Positions 51,287 through 63,919 are shown, counted from the first letter of the stretch. The stretch is 64,000 nt of DNA from Bimastos eiseni (GCA_959347315.1 OY365807.1:15255374-15319373), one strand, 5' to 3'. The notes: generated by a model not told the origin, from the letters alone. Numbers and translations are program-made.

Positions 51287-54200
51287 CAATACCTGATATT
51301 AATATTACAAGCATTCAGGTTTCTTGGTTCTCTGTTCTCTGTGACTGAATGTGTGAAAGATACCATATCTAGGTGCTGTGATGTTTTGACAAGGAACATT
51401 TGCGGTGGTCTTTATGCTGTTGTTATTCTCTTTAGAGCTTTAGAACTTCATTGGTTTTTGAGGAAATTTTGGCAGTATAGTTATCGCTTTTGTCATCATG
51501 GTGACACTCTTCTTGACTGTGGTCATTAGATTTTGTTTCTACAAAAAGTGATAAATTTTGTTTTGTTACAGGCAATAAATTCAGATCTTATTTTCATACA
51601 TCAATTGTAAAGTTTGTCGTATTATTTTTGTCCACTTTGATTGATACTGAATTTCATCAGTTGCTATTCGGAATTTTAAAATGATGACAAATGGAGCCTC
51701 GTTTTAACGTGCATCATTATAACACAATTTCTGTTAAAATTCAGAAACTGGCTCTCAGGTTTATTTCAGCTTTGAGATGTGATTGAATTTTGATGCAACC
51801 TCACTATAATGTGGCATTTTTTCATGGCATGTCAGTGGTGCATTAGTTATTTGTGAACTTGTTCTTGAGATTTTGTGTTGCTCTGGTTCAGTCTTTAGTG
51901 TGACTCCCTGGTACTGATCTGGTGCCAATAGTTGCAGTATTTTTGCAAACCACCCACTCACATATCCACTGTTAATCAATCTCAAACATGTACATCTTGT
52001 CGGCTGGGAATTAGTGACATTAGATTTTTGAGCTGTACTTTTTAATCTTCATTCCTCTGATATTACCTAATTTGGATTGTGTTTGCTGTTCCTAATGGAA
52101 ACTTGTTGCATTTGAGTGCTGTTGGAAATCATTTTAGCAAAAGAAATGCAATACTCTGGTGCCTCCTTACAACATTCTTCATTGTAACTTTGAATTCTGA
52201 TATATCTGGTCTGGATGTGAATCTAAAAGTTAGTTCTTCTTTAGGAAAATAGCGTTACTTTAGTCTAATCTCTTTGTACGGTGGTTTTTTAATGTGTTTC
52301 TGAAACAGTGTTATGATAAATCTGTGGTGGTTTTGTTCACCTTTTTAACACGTTAACATTGAGCATGTGCTAAAACTGTCATGGGAAACCAAGGCAGCTC
52401 ATCGTTAAAGTGTTAGGCAAATAGTTAAGTTGAATTTGGTTATAGTCAAATTATCATTAAAACTATGATAAACATCACGAATTTTACATCAGTATTTCAT
52501 GTTGATCTATTTCTGTTTAATTGCCCAGTTGGGATGGCAATGCCGACTTGCATGCATATGCCACCTAGCGGAATAACGTATGGCATTTCCCATGTGGCTG
52601 GTCACTGGTGGTTTTGCAGGGCATCTGTTTTTCAGTTTAATGAACATTAAACCTTGTATTATTGTGTGTTATTTTTTAAAACGTTGATGACTATGGGTTG
52701 CATGAATTTAACATGTTGTGTAAATTTACATCTAAAATGCTTTACTTTGTGTCCATGCAAACAAGTTCTAATGCTAGGGATAACATAGTAAGTAAAGTTT
52801 TAGCAATGCTAGTCTGGTCACAAGGGCACGTTAATGTGTTGACATAGCAAGTCTCAGCGTCTGTCCACCTTTGGACCCTTGAAGGTCAGTATATTTTATT
52901 GTAAAACCTCTTTTTTATGTGTTCTCTACCTGCAATGTTTGAACATGCCAGTCTTCATCACCCATCATTGCTACTTCTGGTAGCATGTGAATATTATTGC
53001 GTTGTAACCTCATTTTTTTATGCTCTAGTATTTCCAGATCCTGAAATGTTTACTACTCTAAATGTGGCAATTGTTGCCTCTAATGCTCTAACATTCACAC
53101 CTTGTCACCTTGTGCTGTCAGTTCTTCGATCATGATCAACCTTCTCCATGTCTTTCTTTCATTAGGGTCAATTAAATTACCTTGGGTGAGTTGACTTCAT
53201 TTCCGATTTATGTTGCACTTTTATACTTAATAATGAGTCATTAATGTTGGCATTGTCTTTGTGTAACTTTATGAACTACTATGTTATGCTATTTTGATTT
53301 TTTCATCAACTATTTGTCATTTCTCTTTGTTTCATCGACCATTTCTTTTCTTCTGCTTTGGATATTTAATGGCTGTCAAAGGTCATATTCTGAGTGAAAT
53401 CCCCCCCCCCTACTTCACTGAACTTGTTTGTGCTAAAGGTTTAAGTTACTTCTGGTATAGTTAATTACCAGTTGATTTTTTGTAAAAGTGCTGCATTTAT
53501 TTTGCTAAGACGTTTTATCGGTTTTGTAGTTGACTGCTGCATGATGCATTGTAATTTTGTTGTTAGAGTATTTGCTGATGGAGGAAAGATAAAGCATCTC
53601 TCTATGAACTTCTCAGAAGTATGGTTCTTGGTTTTAAGCATCATGAAGCTGAAGCATGTTGACAATAGGAAAGCTTCTAACTTACCCTACACTGATATTC
53701 TTAAGCCATCCTGAACGAATAGTAGATCACATTTTCCAAGGTAGCCTGATATTCCTTCAAAGAGCAGTCACCAAACAGCAGCAGCAGCAGCAACAGATGA
53801 TGGCTATGCATTCAATTTTGAATATTGCTGGCCATGTACATTGATAAAATATTCATGTTTAATCTTCATGTTAAAAGTTCCTTTTATGTGTTGAATAAAA
53901 TGATGATGTTTGTACTAACAATTTCTTAGTTGCCACTTCAGATAGTTATTGGATCTGTTTGCTGTTTGGCTTGTGTTTCAGATTGTTATATTAAGCCAGT
54001 GATTTGTATTGTTTTCTTTATGTAAATTATCTACAAAGACGTTTCTGTTAACAGCTTACTCTTCATTCTTGTGTTCCCTGTAGTAATATGATAAAGTGAG
54101 CTTGATCAAACAGCGGTTTGTGTAGTAAGTTTTAGGACTGTGCTATTTCAATGAGGTAAACATCATGATGTGTGTAGAGCCCTGTGTTGTATCAGATGAA

Positions 54201-57200
54201 TATGCATGAAGGGGTTGGTCCCCTTGACCCATTTTGCTTGTTTGAGCCTTCATCTGCAGGGACCAAAGCTGTTGTTAAATAGGGTACCAGAACATGATGG
54301 TGCAAGTCAGACTTCATTGGCATTAATTGCAAAGATCGTGATTATGGCTATCGTGTCTGAATGTATAATTTTTTCTGCACTTATTTTAATTTAAGCTATT
54401 TGGACATTGAAGTTGCTGGATATATATGACTGGCATAGATTTTTCTGAGTTAGAATTGAATAAGTCTTGTGATGATATACTGACTGAAATTGGCAAAGAA
54501 GCAAACCTGTCTCATTTTTACATAGTCGTTTTGGCTTAGTGGGACAGCTCAGGGCTTCTGACTTGACGAGTTGTGTGTGGCTACGTTCGCTATGTAATAG
54601 GATTTGTCAGAGGGAACAGCTCTCATAACTGAGGGATATGATAATCTGAGATATTGTAATAATCCAAGAACCTATGCAGCAAAATCCTCGTACCCATGGG
54701 TTTTGTCTACCCAAAAGGATGACAGGAATTTTTGTCCCATCTCCTCTATGGAGACATGTACTGACTACCCAAAAGAGGTGGATATAGAGAATTTTTATGC
54801 GCAGATGTTATATATTCAAATAAGGGGATATAAATTGTGGTTTTATGGTGACATGAGCTATAATTGGCCAATGAGGCAGAATAATGTAGAATGAGATGGA
54901 CTAATGGTCAGATATTTTCATGCTATTCTAGTTGCCTTGAAGGTGGCTCTAATATTTCATTTGTCAGCCTTTGCTTTTTTTAAATTGATTAAATTAATGT
55001 TGCGACTGTGGCATCTAGAACCTCTCTTTGGAATCTAATTAATATTAATTGAGCAATCCAGAGGCTGATAAAATATCTCACGATAAAGTGAGAAGTGAAA
55101 GGTATTCGCACCCCCCACCCCAGTCAACCAGTGAATTACTCGTCAGTTGCATTTCCAAGATGCATTTTATTTCTTTATTGGCTCAGTTGAATTCTACAAT
55201 CGTTAGAAATTTTAAAATTTTACTGATGATTTATTAACCTCAAATGATAGTTTGAGTCGCTGTGTACATCATTTTGTAATGCATTATTGAAATTTATATT
55301 CTGGTAAGTTAATCAAAGTTGTGATAGCAAAACAAAGTTACAGCTATAAGCAACCATTAATTAGCTTAGAATATTTTAATTTCACTGTCACTGATGAATT
55401 TTATTGGAATGCATTTGAATTTACTAATTATCTTTTTATTGACCTAACACTGTTAAAACGGTCTTTTTGGACCAAGCTGGGATAGAATTATCTAGTTTTA
55501 TTTATTTTTCTGGCTCCTGTTTAACTATTAATTCATGTATGTCAATTTGCCACTATTCAGTAGTAATTAAGTTTCTATGCTGATGTGTCTATCATCCATA
55601 GATCTTGTTTCATGTCTTTCTTTCATTTTTCTTATTTCAGAGGCCAATGAGTACTTAATTTTGCTGTCGTTAAATATCGTTCGTTAGAGTTTGTTAGTTA
55701 ATAATGCCTGATTGTGTTTATTTGTTGAACGAGAAGTTACTATTTATTCGTATTTGAGTTGACTTTCCATTCATTATCCGATTGTATTGATGATTCACGC
55801 TGTTGTTGATAAATACTGATAATTAATTTTCTGAACATTTTAATATAGGATGGTGTTGTTTCTTTTTTGCAAATCTTTTTAGCAGGATGACTACCGTTAT
55901 TTTCACACCACAACAACACTGCAGATGCATCAGAGTTACACTATGGTGTCATTGTATTTCTTTCAGAAAATTAACCAAATTTGAATCCTGATTTGGTGTG
56001 ATTGGTTAATGCCATATGCATTATATGAGGTGCCATAGAGAATTTGAGATGTTTACTGATAGCTCTATATAAATAGCTTCCATTGTAATGCAGTGTAGCT
56101 GAAAATTTATAGGCAGCGACTTTTTGACAACCTCAGTTCCACTTAACTATCCAGTTACATTCACACCACAAGTAAAATGCAGTTACATAAGACACCAATA
56201 CTTGATCAAACTTGACGATCACGGAACAAATGTAGTGCAGAAGTCGAGTCCTAGCGTCCTGTTGCATAATTGTACAGATATGCAGTAAAATTCGACAAAT
56301 GATGAAATCAGTTGATCATTTGGGTCTGTTTTATGTTCGAGATCAATTGGACAACTAGGTAAACAATTCGTTTTCTTACAGGACTAAACTTCAAATGACA
56401 TTAAATTTGTCTTAGAAGACCCATAAGTCTCATGAGGGAGTTAGATCGGAAACTATTCATCAGTTAATTCTGATCCTACGATATTACATGGGATAACAGA
56501 ATAAAATATTAGTATAAATTGAATAACTTTGTCTTTGCTTAATTATTATCATTGCTTTAAAAAAAGTAATGATTCGGTATGCGATGAAACATCATTAACA
56601 ATTATATTACAATAAATTCAAATTTACGTAAAAGCGCGTGGATTAACACGCCTTGCCATCCAGTGGTCAATTTCAGCCGGAACGAACCGGAACGCCGTCC
56701 CGGCGCCTCATGGAGTGCCGGTGTTCCGCCTCTCTAAACTAGGCGGGACGCCGTTCTGGGCAATTCCGCGACGTTTTTACGTGTTGCTCTGAAGTTTTGA
56801 CGGCTATAGCATTTGCACATTCATGTTCTGTAAATGGGGAGCATGCAGAAATTGAGGAGGGTAAAACTTCACCTTTTAATTTGCTTTGTTTGTGCCCCAT
56901 ACTTTCAAAACTAAAAAAGGTGACCGGCGCCACAGCCCACAGTCGAATTACGATTATAACTGTTGATCATGGTTTATCTATGTCTTGTGTGTGACTGACA
57001 GTGACTGAAATAAGATTGTTGTGGATTGCGTGCAATTTTTTTGTCTTAAGTTTAAGTTTGATACACATGTTAAATGTGAGTTTTTTGCAGTTGCAATCAA
57101 GTTGATGATCAGATATTCGTCTATTTAGAAAATAACACAATCTATAACAAGAAACAGAAATGCTTAAATGAGTGACCATGAACATAATTAACATATAGAA

Positions 57201-57269
57201 CTAATAGCAGTCTACTAAATGCTTTTGTATAACGATCTGGGGATAAATTAAGAGTCGTCTTAATGGGTG
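51287..57269. other. no supported gene; downstream of the FAM117-like gene
   Basis: About 6 kb without an exon I can defend. The proximal part is likely 3' untranslated region. At 53776-53800 a CAG run encodes seven glutamines in one frame, but the frame is short and unlinked. A C10 run at 53401 and a GC-richer patch at 56650-56780 (GGAACGCCGTCCCGGCGCC) stand out; the latter may be a transposon edge. Confidence 0.5.
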
Positions 57270-57277
57270 GTAGGACG

Positions 57278-57880
57278 GTGACCGGACAATTCGGCGTCGG
57301 ACAATTCGACGACGGACAATTCGGCGCCGGATGAGTTTGTAAGTGTATTCAGACCAGATATTGGTATGTAGTAACTGACATTTTAAAATATTCAGAATGG
57401 GAGCAAAAATAATATTCTTCATATTATCCGGCACATGTTTGGTTATTGTAGAGTCTTAGTTAACACATAGGGGACCGTGTCACATTCTAACTAGAGTAGT
57501 CCTCCATTGTTGAGAAAACTAAACAATATTACAAATTACATCGATTTCGGTTTCTGACTCACATAGTATTTACTAACGGCAGTAGAAGTTGATAAATCCA
57601 TGTCTTAATGTTACTGTACTCTGTAATCTCAATTACTCGAAGTCAGTATTTTAGGGCTGTTGTCTTCGCTAGTCTCTATAACTAGACATGTGCTCAATAA
57701 TATGATCAATACTATTTTGCTCCCATTCTGAATATATTCAAAATGAAAGCTCCTACATACCGATATCTGGTCTAAGTACACTTACAAACTCATCCGGCGC
57801 CAAATTGTCCGCGCGCCGAATTGTCCGATGCCGAATTGTCCGTCACCGAATTGTCCCGGGACCGAATTGTCCGGGAACCT
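57278..57880. mobile_element. foldback element with GGACAATTCGG minisatellite arms
   Basis: Long inverted arms: left 57278-57420, right 57706-57880. The arms start with 15-base units CGGACAATTCGGCGN (three on the left, five on the right in reverse complement), then share CCGGATGAGTTTGTAAGTGT, CAGACCAGATAT and TTCAGAATGGGAGCAAAA. The 8-base direct repeat GTAGGACG flanks it exactly (57270-57277 and 57881-57888). There is no transposase; the 290-base centre is AT-rich. It is a non-autonomous foldback DNA element of unassigned superfamily; an 8-base duplication would fit hAT. Confidence 0.9.
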
Positions 57881-58194
57881 GTAGGACGTGGTTGTGTCCA
57901 GGATTTAATTGGTGATTGGATTCGGGATGGAGTGGAGGTAGGAGTTGGTGAAGAACATGATTGGGGCTGTGTAAAATGGAAAAAAGGAGTTTTACATCTG
58001 CTATGTTTGCAAGTTCAGAGGCTGTTGGGAAGGATTGTTCTAAGAAACCTAGGCGTTTTGCTCTTCATAGGATTCTTTCCAGGCGCTCTTTATCAGGGGC
58101 TAGGGTCAGACCCCACCAGCATGGGGAGGCTTATAACAATTTAGCAATGGTAGCCTACTGGCTTTGGTTATGTAATGAATGGTAGACCTACTAG

Positions 58195-58475
58195 GAGAAA
58201 AACTACGGTCTATGGGATTTTGAGCTTTCTGATAGCATAAAAAGATGAGCAAGTTGCTGTGAGGTGGTCAATGTGAGCTGTGAGTTTTAGGTTATCTTGA
58301 AGGAAAACACCCAGTAGTCTTAAGGTTTTAACTCGGGTTATGCCAGGTAATTGATGGGGAGGGGATGATTGGTGTCGAAAGCGGAAAATTATCATTTGTT
58401 TGGATTTTGTGCTATTTAACGTAAGGTTATTAGCAGATTTAGTTCAATATACCCAACAGTTGTTGTGCAATTTTA
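58195..58475 (-). mobile_element. non-LTR retrotransposon reverse transcriptase fragment
   Basis: On the minus strand, 58475 down to 58210 translates through NNLTLNSTKSKQMIIFRFRH, LPGITRVKTLRLLGVFLQD and LTAHIDHLTATCSSFYAIRK. This is the segment after the YADD motif of a non-LTR reverse transcriptase, with the usual LNxxKSK, LGV and HI blocks. One short upstream stretch needs no shift. The rest of the element is not visible nearby, so it is a fragment. Confidence 0.8.
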
Positions 58476-60008
58476 TCCACGTTCTATTGTAGTACGGGCC
58501 TGCACAGTCCTACAAATATTAGCCCAAATAAGATCGCAGGAATAACGTTTTTTCTGATTAAGACCGATTGGCCCATATGTGTTAAATGAGACTGTTTTGT
58601 TTTCTGTGCAATTTAGTTTTAGATTAGTGTCAAATATCGTCGTTAAGCTACTTACGTTTAATTGTATCAGGCATTGTTCTCATGAGCACATGCCCTTGAA
58701 GCTGAAAATTGTAATGCTGACATGGTGGAAGGTAGAGACCACGAAAATTTTTACCGGAGAGGCCGCGAAAAACTTGATGCGGGGTGGGGTAGGAGAAACG
58801 TCCTCATACAGACTACAGTTCCACCACCTCCACAGTTACAAACTGACCACTGCCAGCAGTGTAGGCCTACTTGGTGATCATAGGTAACAAGGAGCAGAGG
58901 TGTAACAAGGTTTTGAAAAGTGGGGGGCATAATTTCAAAAATATTGAGTGAAACGCAAATTGCCCTCCCACTTTTGAATTTTGCCGCCCCCCCCATAAAT
59001 TTGAAAAATGAGGGGGCACAAATTATCTTAACAAAGTCATCTTATCAGAATTACTCCATAGAAATGAGATATACAAGATGCTTGTAAAGTAGACACTATA
59101 TAGTAGGTCTACTATTTTCTGCAATATGAAGTAAAATTAAATGCAAATTAATCTTTTCCATCATCATGAGGCTTGTAACATGCCTCAGATGCAATGTAAC
59201 ATTGCAACAGAGCATAGGCTGGATGTCAGATAAATTTCGGCTATAACTTGCCGCAAGATTCATGTCAACGTATAAGTTATTAGATCTAATATTTGATATT
59301 CATATATACAGACATTTCTCTAGCGCCTTCACAGTTACTTAATATGCCAGAGTTTTTGATTAGGATTTCATGTTTAATCAATGACTACAAACAACTATAA
59401 TGTGGCTATATGATGGTCAAGTACATTTGGCTGGTGATAACAAGGCAAATGTCATACTCAATAGGCAGCTGCAGATTCTTAACTGGGTAAAAATGTCGGG
59501 ATATAGGTGGAAGAGTGGTACTTGAGCTAACCTTGAGATTGCTATGAAGACATGAAGTACTTACAACTTAATTTCCATGGCCTTTGCATATGAAGGTGGA
59601 AAACCATTCATCACTGACTCTCTGAGTTTCCCACTTGAAGGGTTAGGTCCGTGTAGCACTCGTTTATTGTGAGATCGCTTGGTTGACACATTGCAATCAA
59701 TAGCAGAAGCTAATTTAGTATGGCCAATTTCCAAATGAGTGAGTCTTTCGTCCAATTCAATATCCGTAGTCATCATGATCAACGGAACAACTTCAGACTC
59801 GTAAATTGAATTCTCGGGATACGATTTCTGTCATACTCAGACTGCAAAAAATGGAAGTCATGGGTCACGATTGTAGACTCGGGCCGGATGATGGATGATG
59901 AAGAAAGACTTGCCCTATACAAGTTTTCCATGCTAGGAACTTCTCATTATAGCGGAGGCGGCTATATAGGTGGTGTATGTTCCAACAGACATTTCCAATC
60001 AAATTTGT

Positions 60009-60080
60009 GCCCTGGTAGGGATCTGAACCCCGACTTCATGATTGTAGACCAACCTCTAGACTATTTCTTTAGCCAATTAC
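60009..60080 (-). mobile_element. tRNA-derived SINE head
   Basis: On the minus strand TAGTCTAGAGGTTGGTCTAC looks like an A box region and GGGGTTCAGATCCCTACCAG like a B box and T-arm. The anticodon-stem area is degenerate, so it is not a functional tRNA. On the + strand the same DNA gives the frame CPGRDLNPD, a familiar by-product of such SINEs. Confidence 0.6.
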
Positions 60081-60193
60081 GAAAATTCTACTGTCAGAAA
60101 TTGTCTGCATTTTGGGTAGGAACAAAATGATACATTATAGATGAATGAATAACCAAACACGCATTATTCTCCTTTGTAAATGACAGTTTTTGT

Positions 60194-61046
60194 CAGTGTT
60201 GTATGCAAGACTTGAAACTTCAAGACCAAGACGAGGCTGAGACAGTGAGGTACAAGACCGAGACACTAGGTTCAAGACAGTACGAGACAGTAAAAGACAA
60301 GTGATCCTATATCAAATGCTGCAAAATACTATTGTGTCTGTTTTCGGGAATAAGGTTCATTTGTAATTTCAATTTGAAACTCATAATGTATATAGTACCA
60401 ATTCCTGAGAACAGTTTTTATAATTTATTGCCGCGTTTTATCTTCTTCGATATCTCTTTGTCGGCCTATCTTCTGAATAGTATAAAGAAAGCCTTTTTAG
60501 ACACGTCTAAATTTTCTAGACAATTTTAAATTAGCAAATTCGATACCAAATACCGAAAAAAATTAAAAAGTTGTGCATTTCCTAGCTTAATTACTGACCC
60601 TGAGAAACTCGAAGTTCTTCAGATCGTTTCGGTTATGGTGGTTTTACATCAATGACCAACAATGGCCATGCATGTAGCTATTTGTCAATAACTTCAAATT
60701 GCGTAAAAGGAAACTTCGCAATTTCAGGTTCTCTCGCAGACATTCCTCCACTTTAAGATAATTGAATTGATTTCAGTATCATGTGACCCGCGCGTTAACC
60801 AGAATTACCGTTTCTCGTAAATTCTGGTTTCAGTTTCTAGCGCAAGAGTTTAAGACAGTTAACACGAAACTTATCGAGATCACTTGTTCGAAATAGAACA
60901 AGACTTCACTTCAAGACAGTTTCTAAAAATTCGAGACACTACCTCGAGACCGAGACAGCAGGCTTCGGAGACCAAGACCGAGACGCTAAAAAACTGTATC
61001 GAGACGTCTCGAGACCGAGACACTGTCTCGAGACCATACAACTCTG
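60194..61046. mobile_element. hAT-type MITE, copy 2
   Basis: Left end CAGTGTTGTATGCAAGAC, right end CATACAACTCTG, 12 bases inverted with one mismatch. Perfect 8-base duplication GTTTTTGT at 60186-60193 and 61047-61054. Closely similar over its full length to copy 1 at 22331-23151, including GTATATAGTACCAATTCCTG. Slightly longer (853 versus 821 bases), mainly by extra GAGAC units near the right end. Confidence 0.92.
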
Positions 61047-61254
61047 GTTTTTGTCCTGCAATAATTAAGAACAAATCGTAGTAACAAACTTTGAACTGTT
61101 GGAAATTTATTGACCCACAATACCTTAATCACTAAATATAAAAAGCTATTGGAGAAACATAAAAATAGAACTGATTTGGAGCGGCACATATGTGGGGCAC
61201 TGGGCACTAAAACTAGGGGGCTTTGCCCTCTGGCCCCCGCTTGTTACACACCTG

Positions 61255-62004
61255 CACGGAACCCAGTTTGGGAAACACTGGTGTAGACGCCTCTGACTGT
61301 TCAGTCTGTTCTGCATCATGAGTCAGCTAATAGACCTGTACTGGATGATCATAGGCAACAAGTAATTAGAACATGACTACAGATGGGTGTACTGGTACTA
61401 CTAGCTGGTGCTGAGGGCTTTGTTGTTCAAAAAGGCTAACTAAAATGTTATTCTGAATTCAACAGGAAGCCAATGCAGCTGGTGGAGCAGGACTGAGGAG
61501 CATGTTCGTAGTGGGACACGTTATAAATAAGATGCAATGCTACTACCATGATTTGACGACGTAAGCTACTGATGTAGGCCTACTGAGTCAATATCGCAAA
61601 AATTCTAATCGGCGACATAAGGCATATTTTTAGAATCCAAAGGAAACTGATAAACAAAGTCGTTCAGCCAAAACTCTAACAATTGGTAACATAATTACTT
61701 ATATGCACCATCAAATAAATGCGCTATGTAACTGCACACGTGGATATTCACTTTCCGTGAAAAGGTGCGGCAAGAGACAGCTGATTATCACACGTGCATT
61801 TGCACGAAATAACAAAATAACATCTCAGGGACTGTGAGGGACTTCAGAATAAATGAAACTTTCACACAAATAACCTGTCTCACGCCTCAAATATTTTAAA
61901 TATAATAATTTATATTATCCATTTTTGCGGCTAGGCATTCACGTGACAAGTGTAGTGTGGTAGTTCATAATTGCTTTGTTAATGTGAATATCAATCGGTT
62001 CGAT
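61255..62004. other. no supported gene
   Basis: Sequence just after the hAT-like end includes CCCAGTTTGGGAAACACTGG at 61262, a typical hAT right-end motif (reverse complement CAGTGTTTCCCAAAC), but no partner was found. GTAGGCCTAC occurs near 61574. No coding exon. Confidence 0.45.
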
Positions 62005-62090
62005 TACTTGTAGCTTTGTTGGTAAGAGCGAAGGCTGCGTGTTTTGAGCCTCTTCGCCACCAGAAGCTGGCTCACTGTTTAATTAAGTGA
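62005..62090 (+). other. tRNA-like fragment
   Basis: TAGCTTTGTTGGTAAGAGCG (62011) matches a tRNA A box and D arm closely, but the B box is not intact and the rest does not fold as a tRNA. Probably a SINE or tRNA pseudogene fragment. Confidence 0.4.
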
Positions 62091-62229
62091 AACTTTTAAA
62101 TAAATTGAGTTGCGTATTTCGATATTTGATGTGATGACTGACGTCACTTATCTCAGACTCCCTACCCTTCATCACAAATCGTCACAGATGTATGACCATC
62201 CAATGGGTGCGTGACGTCATTTATAGATC

Positions 62230-62310
62230 GCCCCTTAGACTGTGTCTAAATTCAGAGGGTCCCCAAAATGTTTGCGCCTAGGGCCCCGTTTTCTGTAAAC
62301 GCGCCTCTGA
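62230..62310. mobile_element. possible hAT-type terminal fragment
   Basis: GGGGCCCCGTTTT to GCGCCTCTGAG resembles, in reverse complement, CAGAGGCGCGTTTACAG with GGGGCCCTAGGCGC, a common hAT end. The other end is not identified. Confidence 0.35.
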
Positions 62311-62422
62311 GGGTATCGTTCCCTCGAGTGTAGAGAATGGAGCTTCCAGCTGAACTATTTCGTTAACTAATCGAGAAATATATCCTAGCAGCCGGTAGGT
62401 GGCGGCAGAGAAAGTTTGCAAA

Positions 62423-62906
62423 ATGGCCGCCTTTAAATGGGACAACATTAGAAGGGCCAGTGCTTCTGATCGCCTGCGATGCCTGGGAGGTGGTAAAATA
62501 ATTTATTTGTCAGATGTTGTTTTGCTACATTATAGAAGAATGTGCTGGATTTTAATTGAATGCCAATGCTTGTCATTTTGCTGCATGACGACCAGTTTCG
62601 ACCCGCAGGATGCCTGCTCGAATGCATTAAAGAACAGCTTTGAGATCCATACTTCTAAAGCGCCACTTGGAAGCTAAACAGTGAGCACCTGCATGAAAAG
62701 ATACAAATTTAAATGTCGTTGAGATTAGGGAAGGGGGGAATTGTATGGGTGCGTAGCGAATCACCGAAACTCATTAACGCCGTCCCCCCGAAAACAAAGC
62801 TGGATTGATAAATAGGATTCTGTTGAAATTGAAGCTGGATCGATTAAAAGAATTTATGCAGAAGCTGCATTGATGAACGAATTGCGCTGTTTTGAGACAC
62901 TTTAGC

Positions 62907-62951
<45 letters not shown>

Positions 62952-63367
62952 CGCATATAGGCCCATACATGTAGGCCTATTGTGTATTTCTGATGTCATC
63001 ATACTTCTATTAAAGCAATTTTTATTTTCCCATAGGCCTATGTCCCAATGACACATGTTGTTTAGAGGCCCATAACTACTGCCCAGGGGCCCGGAATTTC
63101 TCTTGGTGGTCTTTGTCTACGTGGAGGGCACCATACGAACCAGAGAAAAGATGGCAGTAGAATCCCGTAAGATCGGTTTTCATTTCATCTATCCAGCTTC
63201 CATTTAGGCCTTATTCTTTCGATGAGGCAACAGGAAAGGACGCCAGCATTAAAGAGTATTTGAGAGAGGACTCCGCTACTTATAATCCTTGCACCTTGAG
63301 AAAAGACACTAAGTACGTGTCCATGAAGAAATACCCTCGAAAGTGCAATTTCACAGATCTAGCTTGA
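62423..63367 (+). CDS. small hypothetical protein, three exons
   Basis: Exons 62423-62492, 63127-63166 and 63208-63367 join in phase to 89 residues with GT-AG introns. The start ATG (CAAAATGGCCGCC) has strong context. The protein begins MAAFKWDNIRRASASDRLRC, is basic and ends in a lysine-rich piece with KKYPRKCNFTDLA. I do not recognise the family. There is no signal peptide or membrane helix. It may be a small cytosolic or ciliary protein, but that is only a guess from size and charge. The 40-base middle exon has a modest acceptor (TACGTGGAG) and intron 2 would be only 41 bases, which weakens the model; a two-exon gene or separate exons are possible. Confidence 0.45.
62909..62947. repeat. 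(AT)n microsatellite
   Basis: About 19 TA units, followed by AATATCGC. It lies in the large intron of the small candidate gene. Confidence 0.95.
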
Positions 63368-63918
63368 GTAGTTGTGGCTGCGGCAGCTTGGATGGTTTGG
63401 ATTAGATGTGAAGTTTAGCTTGCCTTGCTTATCATTAGTGTTCACTTGAACATCGCATGGAGTCAGTCATGACTGTGCAGTGAATGTTAAGACTTAGTGA
63501 AATATGCCTTGGGCTAGCTAGAATAAACTGATTTCTAACTATGTAGACTTGATTGGTCTTAGTTTGAATGTATAGAGGCTTGGGCAGATTTTATAAGCCA
63601 TTGTTGATTAATTTGGTCATCCAGATGTGGCAGATCGCCATATCTTTACTTAAGCCTAACTGGACTGGTGACTCTATGACCTATATTTTGCTATATGATA
63701 TTTGGATATGTATAAAATATCTCTTACACAATATGCATAAGGTCGAGCGTTGTAACAGAAGTACATTAATTTTAGGTGACTGGTCTACTCTGTTGAGTGG
63801 CATATGTCATAGCTTAGGTGGCAGATCTCAGATCCAGTGGGATCCTGTTGATTATGACCACTGACAGCAATCGACGAAGCAAATTCGAATGATGCTATCA
63901 CTTACGCATCACACCTAT
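63368..63918. other. no supported gene
   Basis: Only one 98-codon frame without homology. No splice links found. Confidence 0.5.
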
Positions 63919-63919
63919 T

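Larger units (their letters stand above)
58895..61254. mobile_element. hAT-like repeat (same family as 7601-7880), split by about 2.1 kb of insertions
   Basis: The left part (58895-59043) starts CAGAGGTGTAACAAGG and matches the 7.6-kb copy up to AAAGTCATCTTA. The match resumes at about 61148 with GGAGAAACATAAAAATAGAAC and ends CTTGTTACACACCTG (61254), the inverted partner of the left end. The intervening sequence contains a tRNA-like SINE and MITE copy 2. In the 7.6-kb copy only about ten bases separate the same points. Either a nest of insertions or an incomplete longer parent element explains this. Confidence 0.65.

Noticed and set aside
53656..53844. Frame with a run of seven Gln
   Set aside because: Short CAG/CAA microsatellite with no links to exons and no homology.
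54604..54894. 96-codon open frame
   Set aside because: No recognisable similarity, no clear start context and no splice partners.
57821..58185. Two overlapping 70-107-codon + strand frames
   Set aside because: They begin inside the foldback element's right arm and continue into LINE-flanking DNA; likely chance.
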